Shown here: positions 1 to 5,587 of the stretch, one piece after another
Layout: each line of letters starts with the position of its first letter
Position numbering within the stretch: the first letter of the stretch is position 1
NCBI GenBank assembly: GCA_031262635.1
Contig: JAISHN010000004.1
Span: forward strand, 1-6,904
Source: Holosporaceae bacterium
GTDB taxonomy: Bacteria; Pseudomonadota; Alphaproteobacteria; UBA3830
DNA: 6,904 bases
Direction: 5' to 3'
Notes under the pieces: model-generated
Told to the model about the DNA's origin: nothing
Databases searched by the model: none
What the model saw: the letters and a program-made list of their open reading frames with translations, nothing else
Made by a program: the position numbers and the translations under genes

Positions 1-11
1 ACGCCTTTTTA

Positions 12-112
12 CGTCATCGCGAGGAGGACGCAGTCCGACGCGGCGATCCAGAATTTATACTGGTTTCTCCGCATTTCTGGCGCGCTTCGAGCTTCGCTTC
101 TCGCAATGACGT
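12..112. repeat. Palindromic-ended interspersed repeat, left copy
   Basis: The element is about 100 bp with imperfect inverted ends: CGTCATCGCGAG at 12-23 against CTCGCAATGACG at 101-112, one mismatch over 12 bp. It contains a small internal inverted pair, CCAG (48-51) and CTGG (60-63). A second copy in the same orientation lies at 6705-6804. Positions 21-72 are identical to 6715-6766, and 73-110 differ from the second copy at five positions. It encodes no protein. It resembles the non-coding, MITE- or REP-like intergenic repeats seen in many alphaproteobacteria, but the family name is not known to me. Confidence 0.85.
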
Positions 113-140
113 AAAAAAAAAGAAAGTCGACTACAACAAG

Positions 141-311
141 CTAGTAATTCATTATTCCCTTCAACCATAATGCGGTTTCTAACTCCTTTAGGCGGGTTTG
201 CAATAAACGAGAGCGCTCTTTAGCGATAAGATTTGCGTCAAGTTTTGCCGTCGTTCGCAAGTATGACGGAAATACTTGATATTTTATCAATAAACTAATC
301 CTATGATTCAT
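141..311 (-). CDS. Possible small ORF, 56 codons, unrecognised
   Basis: An open frame from ATG at 311 to TAG at 141 would give a 56-aa, basic, Leu-rich peptide starting MNHRISLLIKYQ and ending ALWLKGIMNY. Residues about 22-50 (KLDANLIAKERSRLLQ and onward) look like a charged amphipathic helix. The ribosome binding site is weak: only GCGAG lies five bases before the ATG. The frame would be divergent from hslU with 96 bp between them. I do not recognise a family, it has no signal peptide, and an ORF of this length can arise by chance. It could also be the tail of a decayed gene. It does not resemble HslV, the partner one might expect upstream of hslU. Confidence 0.2.
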   Translation of the reverse strand: MNHRISLLIKYQVFPSYLRTTAKLDANLIAKERSRLLQTRLKELETALWLKGIMNY

Positions 312-363
312 TATTCTCGCTATAAATCAGTTCTTTGCTAAAATTCTAGTATCAAAAACGAGT

Positions 364-392
364 TTGAAGTAGTAATATTCAGGCTTTAAACT
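364..392 (+). promoter_or_regulatory. Candidate promoter of the hslU-folE-folA operon
   Basis: TTGAAG (364-369) and TAAACT (387-392) are separated by 17 bp, and each matches four of six consensus bases of the housekeeping sigma factor. The placement leaves about a 10-nt leader before the Shine-Dalgarno GAGG at 397-400, which sits 7 nt before the hslU ATG. No sigma-32 heat-shock promoter stood out by eye. It is a plausible but unproven promoter. Confidence 0.35.
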
Positions 393-407
393 AATCGAGG
401 CGATAAT

Positions 408-1715
408 ATGACTTCGTTGACTCCGAGCGAGATTGTTTCCGAGTTGGATCGGTTTATCATAGGGCACGACAAGGCTAAGAGAGCCGTAGCGATCGCGTTG
501 CGGAATCGCTGGCGGCGACAGCGAGTGCCGAGTCCTTTAAAAGAAGAAATTCTACCGAAGAATATCCTCATGATGGGACCGACTGGAGTCGGAAAAACCG
601 AGATCGCCAGAAGACTCGCGAAACTTGCCGACGCTCCGTTCATAAAAGTCGAGGCGACAAAATTTACCGAAGTCGGCTACGTCGGCCGCGACGTAGAGCA
701 GATCGTCCGCGATCTGGTGGAAATGTCCGTTTCGGAAACAAAGGAAAGGCATCGTCAGTCGGTTAAAGAGGATGCTAAACGAAAGACCGAGGAAAGAATT
801 ATCGACGCGTTGGTCGGGGAAAACGCCGGACAAGAAACTCGCGATAAATTTAAAAAAATGCTGGATTCCGGCGAGTTGGAAGATAAGGAAATAGAAGTAA
901 ACGTAACCGACCTTGGCGGCGGAGCGAAGTCCTTCGACATTCCAGGCATGCCAGGCGCTCAAATCGGAATGCTGAATCTTTCGGAAATTATGAACAACGC
1001 TCTTGGAATTAATAAAACGAAGCCGCGTAGAATCGCCGTAAAAGACGCGCGAAGACTGATCGCCAGCGAAGAAAGCGAAAAGCTCATAGATCACGAAAAA
1101 ATCGTCCGCGAGGCGATATTTGCCGTCGAGCAGAACGGCATTGTTTTTATCGACGAGATAGACAAAATTTGCGCGAAAAACGCGTCTGGAGCGGACGTGA
1201 GTAGGGAAGGGGTGCAGAGGGATCTTCTGCCGCTGATAGAAGGATGCTCGGTTTCGACAAAATACGGATCGGTGAAAACCGACTATATCCTTTTCATCGC
1301 GTCGGGAGCTTTTCACGTTTCCAAGCCGTCGGATTTGCTGCCGGAGCTTCAAGGCCGTCTGCCGATTCGCGTCGAGCTTGCGAATCTCACGGAGGAGGAT
1401 TTTTACAGAATTCTGAAGGAAACCGACGGCAGCTTGACTAAGCAGTATCGCGCGCTTTTAGAAGTCGAGAGCGTGGATTTGGATTTCCAGGAGAACGGAA
1501 TAAGAAAAATCGCGGAATTGGCGGCGATCGTCAACAGAAACGTCGAGAATATCGGCGCTCGTCGTCTGCATACGATAATCGAGAAGCTGCTGGAGGAAAT
1601 CAGCTTTTCCGCGGATAAAAAATCCGGCGAAACCGCGGTAATCGACGCAAAATACGTCGAGGAAAGGGTAGGGGAGCTGGCGGCGCATAAGGATCTTTCG
1701 AGATTTATTTTGTAA
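408..1715 (+). CDS. hslU: HslU, ATPase subunit of the HslUV (ClpYQ) protease
   Basis: HslU is the AAA+ unfoldase that feeds substrates into the HslV peptidase in the cytoplasm. The 435-aa product is the usual family length. Visible landmarks are the N-terminal signature TPSEIVSELDRFIIG (5-19), Walker A GPTGVGKT (57-64), pore loop GYVGRD (90-95), a charged intermediate I domain (about 108-225), Walker B IVFIDEID (245-252), sensor 1 IASGAF (297-302), an arginine-finger region ELQGRLPIRVEL (313-324) and sensor 2 GARRLHTI (383-390). The C-terminal tail DLSRFIL (429-435) is the conserved segment that inserts into HslV and activates it, so a partner is expected. The ATG is supported by GAGG seven bases upstream. 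It is the first gene of a probable operon with folE (17-nt gap). The usual hslV neighbour is absent from the 407 bp upstream. Confidence 0.97.
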   Translation: MTSLTPSEIVSELDRFIIGHDKAKRAVAIALRNRWRRQRVPSPLKEEILPKNILMMGPTGVGKTEIARRLAKLADAPFIKVEATKFTEVGYVGRDVEQIVRDLVEMSVSETKERHRQSVKEDAKRKTEERIIDALVGENAGQETRDKFKKMLDSGELEDKEIEVNVTDLGGGAKSFDIPGMPGAQIGMLNLSEIMNNALGINKTKPRRIAVKDARRLIASEESEKLIDHEKIVREAIFAVEQNGIVFIDEIDKICAKNASGADVSREGVQRDLLPLIEGCSVSTKYGSVKTDYILFIASGAFHVSKPSDLLPELQGRLPIRVELANLTEEDFYRILKETDGSLTKQYRALLEVESVDLDFQENGIRKIAELAAIVNRNVENIGARRLHTIIEKLLEEISFSADKKSGETAVIDAKYVEERVGELAAHKDLSRFIL

Positions 1716-1732
1716 GGGATATAAGAATTGTA

Positions 1733-2275
1733 ATGGAAATAGAAAAACATATTCAAGCGATTATAAAAGAAATCGATCCCAGCGACGAAGAGGCGGAAAA
1801 AACGTCGAAACGCGTGGCGAAGTCTTACGAAGAATTTTTTCATGGTTATCGCGAGGAAGCGTCAAAAGTCGCCGACGACGCTTTCTATAAATCGGAAATG
1901 AACGATCTAATAATTTTGAAAAATATTCCGTTCGAATCGCATTGCGAGCATCATATTTCCCCAATCGTCGGCTTCGCGAGCATTGGGTACATACCTAACG
2001 ACGGAAGAATCATCGGAGCGAGCAAACTCGCGCGGATCGTCGATTGCTTCGCTCGTCGACTGCAACTGCAAGAGCGAATGACTATTGAGATCGTCAGAGC
2101 TCTAGAGTCGCTTTTGAAGCCAAAAGGCGTAGGCGCGTATGTCGAAGGCGAGCATTTTTGCATATCCCATCGGGGAGTAAAAAAACAAGGCGCGAAGTTT
2201 GTCACGCGGTATTTTTCCGGCGAACTAAAAGGCGATTTGAGACGCGAATTTTTAGCGTCCGTTTTGGGGAAGTAA
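1733..2275 (+). CDS. folE: GTP cyclohydrolase I (FolE, type IA)
   Basis: This enzyme converts GTP to 7,8-dihydroneopterin triphosphate and formate, the first step of folate synthesis. The 180-aa protein has the complete catalytic half of the family: the zinc-site motif SHCEHHISPIVGF (69-81) with C71 and H74, the third zinc ligand C143 in EHFC (140-143), catalytic-type H141, the signature IGASKLARIVDCFARRLQLQER (94-115), and RGVKKQGAKFVTRYFSG (147-163). The N-terminal arm is short compared with many homologues, and the usual TPKRV motif reads TSKRV (24-28). Both zinc cysteines are present, so this is the zinc-dependent FolE form and not FolE2. The start codon lies 17 nt after the hslU stop; the nearest purine-rich stretches are AAGGGA (13 nt away) and AAGA (6 nt), so translation may be partly coupled. 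It precedes folA. Confidence 0.96.
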   Translation: MEIEKHIQAIIKEIDPSDEEAEKTSKRVAKSYEEFFHGYREEASKVADDAFYKSEMNDLIILKNIPFESHCEHHISPIVGFASIGYIPNDGRIIGASKLARIVDCFARRLQLQERMTIEIVRALESLLKPKGVGAYVEGEHFCISHRGVKKQGAKFVTRYFSGELKGDLRREFLASVLGK

Positions 2276-2291
2276 ATCGATATTTACGGTT

Positions 2292-2747
2292 ATGATCAAA
2301 CTAATCGCAATAGTAGACTCCGATTGGGGGATTTCTAAAAACGGAAAGGTTCCATGGAGTTTCTCAGAAGATCGAAAATTATTCCGCAAGAAAACAATAA
2401 ACGGCGTCGTAGTTATGGGGAAAAATACGTTTTTTTCTCTTCCGCAGCCGTTGGAAGGGAGAATTAATTGCGTAGTTTCGGAAAGTCTTGAATGCGTCGA
2501 CGGAGTAAAAATTTTTCGATCGTTGGAGAAGACGATAGCGGAATACGACGATCTATGGATAATCGGCGGAGCGAAGTTGTATGATCACGCCTTAAAGAAC
2601 GATCTCGTCGACTACGCTTTAATAACGCAAGTACAAAAAAACCGCGCCGCGGATAAATTTATCGACGCGTCTTATTTTAATAAGTTCTCGCGTCGCGTTC
2701 TTTTTAAAAACGAGAAATATTCGATCGCGAAGTATGAAAGAGCGTAG
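2292..2747 (+). CDS. folA: Dihydrofolate reductase
   Basis: The enzyme reduces dihydrofolate to tetrahydrofolate with NADPH. The 151-aa product is near the compact bacterial length (about 160). Visible motifs are GISKNGKVPW (13-22), corresponding to the family GxGxxGxLPW loop, and the catalytic acid D27 in SEDRKLF (25-31) with the conserved F31. They continue with the NADPH-binding MGKNTF (42-47), PLEGRIN (53-59) with the substrate-contacting Arg, and the second cofactor loop IIGGAKLY (90-97). The gene lies 16 nt after folE with no strong Shine-Dalgarno, so it is probably read from the hslU-folE message. No thymidylate synthase gene, the common partner of folA, is visible nearby. It is convergent with tpiA across a repeat-filled gap. 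Confidence 0.94.
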   Translation: MIKLIAIVDSDWGISKNGKVPWSFSEDRKLFRKKTINGVVVMGKNTFFSLPQPLEGRINCVVSESLECVDGVKIFRSLEKTIAEYDDLWIIGGAKLYDHALKNDLVDYALITQVQKNRAADKFIDASYFNKFSRRVLFKNEKYSIAKYERA

Positions 2748-2750
2748 TAG

Positions 2751-2846
2751 GGGAGGCGACAGTCATTTCCCGATTAGATCGCTTTCAATGGAAAACAACA
2801 TAATATCTCCCTCGCGCCGGTCGTCTCCCGCAAGGAGAGAGGGAGA
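2751..2846. repeat. Nested palindromic element after folA
   Basis: TCTCCCTC (2806-2813) pairs perfectly with GAGGGAGA (2839-2846), and inside it TCTCC (2824-2828) pairs with GGAGA (2834-2838) around a CGCAA loop. The element looks like a diverged relative of the one at 6829-6868: both contain CCCTCGCGCC, then a pyrimidine-rich arm, CCCGCAAGG and a purine-rich arm. GGGAGGCGAC (2751-2760) can alternatively pair with GTCGTCTCCC (2820-2829), nine of ten bases with one G-T pair. There is no uridine run of the rho-independent type, so termination of the folA message here is possible but unproven. Confidence 0.6.
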
Positions 2847-2856
2847 CTTTCCTTCT

Positions 2857-2940
2857 GTCATCCTTGGCCTGTAAGGCCGAGAATCCAATGAAACATCAGC
2901 GTTTTCTGGATCCTCGCTTCGCTGCGCTCGCAAGGATGAC
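2857..2940. repeat. 84-bp palindromic repeat between folA and tpiA
   Basis: GTCATCCTT (2857-2865) and AAGGATGAC (2932-2940) form perfect 9-bp inverted ends. Inside are a GGCC (2866-2869)/GGCC (2875-2878) hairpin and an arm ATCCA (2883-2887) pairing with TGGAT (2907-2911), extended by GAG/CTC. The whole could fold as a branched cruciform-like RNA or DNA. It belongs to the general class of GTCAT...ATGAC intergenic repeats and is related at its ends to those at 12-112 and 6705-6804. It lies between two convergent genes. Confidence 0.7.
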
Positions 2941-2958
2941 GAGAAAAGGGAAAAAGCG

Positions 2959-3645
2959 TCAGCGTTTCATTTCCATAATTTTCTTAAACTCGTCGATCTT
3001 TAGACTAGCTCCGCCGATGAGAAGGCCGGAGACGTTTTTACAGTTCAGTATTTGCTCCGCGTTTTGAGAATTTACCGATCCGCCGTACAACAAGCGAGTT
3101 TGGTTTCCAAGAAGTTCTTTGAGAAATTCAAAAACGGTTTCGATTGATTCTTTTGTCGGAATAACGCCGGTTCCAATGCTCCAGACCGGCTCGTAAGCGA
3201 AAATAGTTTCGCTTAACGTTTCGTTCAAAAAAAGTTTCAATTGGCCGGAGAGTATTTCCCGCCAGTTTTCGCGTTCGTTAGCTTTTTCTCCGACACAAAC
3301 TATGGGAGTCAGTCGATTCTCGATCGCGGCTTTCCATTTTTTAAAGACCGACTCGTCCGTTTCCCCGAATATCGCTCGTCTTTCCGAATGGCCTACGATA
3401 ACGTATTCGCAGCCGATTTCTTTCAGCAGCTTCGGACTATTTTCTCCGGTGAAAGCCCCTTCGTTCTCGCTAAAACAATTCTGCGCTCCGATTTTATATC
3501 GAAAATCGCGGAATCTCCCGATTAAGGCGGCCGGAGGGCAAACTACCGCAAGATTTTTTGAGTCGACGAGGTTTATTTCTTCTATAAAACGATCGGCAAA
3601 AGCGACGGTTCCGTTCATCTTCCAATTTGCGACGATAATTTTCAT
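2959..3645 (-). CDS. tpiA: Triosephosphate isomerase
   Basis: TpiA interconverts dihydroxyacetone phosphate and glyceraldehyde 3-phosphate in the cytoplasm. The (beta/alpha)8 barrel is complete: NWKMNG (7-12) with N7 and K9, GAFTGENS (63-70), the electrophile His in GHSERR (85-90, H86), the catalytic base E152 in YEPVWSIGTG (151-160) with the following flexible loop, YGGSV (187-191), and the phosphate-binding GGASL (211-215). At 228 aa it is shorter than the usual 245-255, with trimming spread over surface helices and no loss of the active site. The start is firmly set by GAGGAG (plus 3653-3658) seven bases upstream. It is divergent from the PpiD-like gene (79-bp spacer) and convergent with folA. 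Confidence 0.97.
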   Translation of the reverse strand: MKIIVANWKMNGTVAFADRFIEEINLVDSKNLAVVCPPAALIGRFRDFRYKIGAQNCFSENEGAFTGENSPKLLKEIGCEYVIVGHSERRAIFGETDESVFKKWKAAIENRLTPIVCVGEKANERENWREILSGQLKLFLNETLSETIFAYEPVWSIGTGVIPTKESIETVFEFLKELLGNQTRLLYGGSVNSQNAEQILNCKNVSGLLIGGASLKIDEFKKIMEMKR

Positions 3646-3652
3646 AAAAAAA

Positions 3653-3658
3653 CTCCTC
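3653..3658 (-). promoter_or_regulatory. Strong Shine-Dalgarno of tpiA
   Basis: On the minus strand GAGGAG is followed by seven T/A bases and then the ATG at 3645. It is the clearest ribosome binding site in the window and fixes the tpiA start. Confidence 0.8.
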
Positions 3659-3666
3659 TATGCGGG

Positions 3667-3709
3667 TTGCTCGCGAACTCAACCGCTAATAATATAACGA
3701 CGCGTCGTT
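3667..3709. promoter_or_regulatory. Divergent promoter region with 14-bp perfect palindrome
   Basis: The 79 bp between tpiA and the PpiD-like gene must carry both promoters. On the plus strand TTGCTC (3667-3672) and TAATAT (3690-3695), 17 bp apart, are a weak candidate promoter for the PpiD-like gene. Immediately downstream, AACGACGCGTCGTT (3696-3709) is a perfect 14-bp palindrome, lying where transcription would start. A dimeric regulator binding there could control one or both genes. No palindrome copy was seen elsewhere in the window. The PpiD-like gene has AGGA (3713-3716), eight bases before its ATG. Confidence 0.4.
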
Positions 3710-3724
3710 TATAGGAAAGAAGTT

Positions 3725-5365
3725 ATGTTGGAATTAATTAGAAAACATTCGAAATCGATAGTCGTTAAAGCTTTTCTGACCGTTTTGGCTCTGACTTTCG
3801 TTCTGTTTTTTGGAATTTCAGACGTTATACGCAGGTTTACCGGCAAAGATTACGTCGTAAAAATTGGAAACGCAAAAATAAGTCCAATCGATTTTAAAAA
3901 CGAAAAAGCTCGAAGACTTGGGTTGTTAAGGGGACGAGCGAAAGATTTCAACGAAAAAGAAGCGACGATAGCGATATTGCACCAATTGATTTGGGAAAAC
4001 ATAGTCGATCAAGCGGCGGGAGAATATGGAATAACCGTTTCCGACGAAACCATGAAAAGATACGTCGCCGGAATGAATATGTTCCGCGATAAAAACGGAA
4101 GATTTAACGCCGGTCTGCTTCGAGGATTCCTGCAAAAGATTCAAGTGCCGGAAGTTATGTTTTTGGAGTCGTGCAGAAAGGACGTGGAAAACGCTCTAAT
4201 GAAGGCTCCGTTTCTTTATATTTCCACGGCCGCCGAGCAGGATTTGTTTACGCAAGCCAGTCTCGAAAAAAGAACCTTATCGATTGTCGAGCTAAAACCG
4301 TCGTCTTTTAAAATTAGCGAGAAGCCGACGAAAGAAGCTTTGGAAAATTTTCATTCCGAAAATCCCGATCTGTTCTCCGCGCCTGAAACTCGCCGTTTTA
4401 GAATCTTGACGCTGCAAGAATCGATCGTCGAGGCGAACGTACAAATTTCCGAAGAAGAAATAAGAGAAACATACGATCGCTCGCCGGAAAGAGAAGATCG
4501 ATCTTACGACGAGATGAAGAAAGAGATCGCGGCCAATTTAAAGCAAGAAAAATTGCAGAGCGAAATTAACGAGCTAACTCGCCAGATCGAGGACGCGTTA
4601 ATGGCGGGCGACGACGCGGCGGAAGTTGCGAAAAAGTTTAACTTAGAAGTCATTGAGATCGAAGACGTAGACGCCGACGGCGGAAACGCAAAATCGAAAT
4701 CAGCGATAAATCTTCCGTACAAAGACGACGTTTTAGCGGTCGCGTTTTCAATCGACGAAGGAACCGACAGCTCGTTTTCAGAGGCTCTAGACGCGAATAA
4801 AAACAAAGTCTATTGGTTAGCCCACGTAGACGCGATAATTCCGAAACACGTCGTAGACTTTGAAAAATCAATAGAAAAAGTTGAAAAAGAATGGATCGCT
4901 CGCAAACAACGCGAAAAAGCGCAAGAAACGGCGGCGAATCTAATCGCTAAAGCGAAGGAAGGCGAGAGTCTTGAAAAATCAGCCGTAAAAGGCGGATTTG
5001 CAGTCGGAACGACTCAGGCGTTCGACCGCCGCGGCGGCTTGCAAGACGAAAAGAACGCAAAATTCAAAGATATTATCAAAGAAATCTACGAAGACGCTTT
5101 CTCTTTGGAAAAAACCGTCGCGAATTCAAAAGAAATAAAAGGCGTTATCGTCGTTTATCAGTTAAAGGAAATAATCGCTCCAAAGAAAATCGATCCGAAA
5201 GACGAGAAAAAATGCGAGATTGAACTTCAAAGCGAGATAGTTTCCGACATGTATCAACAACTCGTCGGGTATTTATCGAAGAAGTACGAAGTTAAAATAA
5301 ATCGAGAATTGCTGAAAGAAATCGACGAAGAAACGAGCAATCTTCCAATCGACGATATCTTTTGA
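3725..5365 (+). CDS. PpiD/SurA-N-type inner-membrane periplasmic chaperone lacking a recognisable parvulin domain
   Basis: PpiD proteins are anchored in the inner membrane and help newly exported proteins fold. The 546-aa product starts with a short basic segment (RKHSK), one transmembrane helix (about 13-30) and then the family-typical VVKIGNAKISPIDF (44-57). A SurA-N-like helical domain follows (about 58-165), including GITVSDETM and RDKNGRFNAGLLRGFL. Residues 201-250 match the usual post-N segment (NPDLFSAPETRRFRILTL). In PpiD the parvulin rotamase would begin near residue 250-265; here YDRSPEREDRSYDEMKKEI (250-268) jumps directly to the segment normally found after it. The protein is about 80 aa shorter than E. 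coli PpiD (623). The remainder is charged, helical and shows the C-terminal chaperone-like half (about 270-530). The expected role is chaperone without isomerase activity. The tpiA neighbour supports the alphaproteobacterial PpiD assignment. Confidence 0.85.
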   Translation: MLELIRKHSKSIVVKAFLTVLALTFVLFFGISDVIRRFTGKDYVVKIGNAKISPIDFKNEKARRLGLLRGRAKDFNEKEATIAILHQLIWENIVDQAAGEYGITVSDETMKRYVAGMNMFRDKNGRFNAGLLRGFLQKIQVPEVMFLESCRKDVENALMKAPFLYISTAAEQDLFTQASLEKRTLSIVELKPSSFKISEKPTKEALENFHSENPDLFSAPETRRFRILTLQESIVEANVQISEEEIRETYDRSPEREDRSYDEMKKEIAANLKQEKLQSEINELTRQIEDALMAGDDAAEVAKKFNLEVIEIEDVDADGGNAKSKSAINLPYKDDVLAVAFSIDEGTDSSFSEALDANKNKVYWLAHVDAIIPKHVVDFEKSIEKVEKEWIARKQREKAQETAANLIAKAKEGESLEKSAVKGGFAVGTTQAFDRRGGLQDEKNAKFKDIIKEIYEDAFSLEKTVANSKEIKGVIVVYQLKEIIAPKKIDPKDEKKCEIELQSEIVSDMYQQLVGYLSKKYEVKINRELLKEIDEETSNLPIDDIF

Positions 5366-5587
5366 GGGAGGAAGAAGCCCTTAATTTAGGAATTGACGAT
5401 GGTTCGAGTTTTTTAGGAGATTTAAAACTGCTCGGTTGACGAAAAAGAAGGCGCCTCTGAGTAAGCTAACTAAGGGCGCTCGTTCGTTGACCTACCTTGC
5501 ATACTTCAAGTCTTGCGTCGCAGAGTCGTTTAAGTGTTCAACCTATAAGGCTGCTGTCCGCATGAGTGATGTTCGCTAGCATCTGTT
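5366..5587. other. Gap between convergent genes with no recognised gene
   Basis: No tRNA, 4.5S, tmRNA or RNase P signature is visible. Just after the PpiD-like stop, 5362-5439 is open on the plus strand from a TTG overlapping the stop codon (reading EEALNLGIDDGSSFLGDLKLLG), with no good start. On the minus strand, 5657-5538 is open in a frame other than that of the secreted protein (containing AYNTYAIKQMLANITHADSS). Both stretches are short enough to be chance or remnants of decayed genes. A terminator-like hairpin is listed separately. A structured RNA is possible but I could not match one. Confidence 0.4.
5442..5479 (-). terminator. Rho-independent-like terminator, minus strand
   Basis: Read on the minus strand, GCGCC (5479-5475) pairs with GGCGC (5455-5451), and inside it AGT (5471-5469) pairs with ACT (5462-5460) around a six-base loop, with a small internal loop between the stems. 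The hairpin is followed by CTTCTTTTT (5450-5442). It would end the message of the secreted-protein gene about 110 nt after its stop codon. On the plus strand the trailing T-run is missing. Confidence 0.5.

Noticed and set aside
12..112. CRISPR repeat or attachment site at the window ends
   Set aside because: There are only two distant copies with no regularly spaced array, no cas genes, and no integrase or tRNA nearby. An interspersed palindromic repeat explains them better.
552..1352. Long minus-strand ORF of 266 codons inside hslU
   Set aside because: It is antisense to a complete, motif-perfect hslU; its composition is that of a shadow frame.
1403..1843. Minus-strand ORF of 146 codons across the hslU-folE junction
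   Set aside because: It overlaps the conserved C-terminus of hslU and the start of folE and shows no domain.
2864..3067. Plus-strand ORF of 67 codons between folA and tpiA
   Set aside because: It is read through the 2857-2940 palindromic repeat (giving LDPRFAALARMT, a typical repeat translation) and then antisense through the end of tpiA. No ribosome binding site.
3302..3697. Plus-strand ORF of 131 codons over tpiA
   Set aside because: It is antisense to tpiA, whose active-site residues and Shine-Dalgarno are all present.
2959..5365. UGA recoding to Trp, as in some reduced alphaproteobacteria
   Set aside because: tpiA and the PpiD-like gene both end at TGA at sensible family positions, and no TGA occurs inside the conserved genes, where Trp is TGG.
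5398..5412. GGTTCGAGT, a tRNA T-loop-like motif after the PpiD-like gene
   Set aside because: The bases upstream are the end of the coding sequence and cannot form a cloverleaf; no acceptor stem follows.
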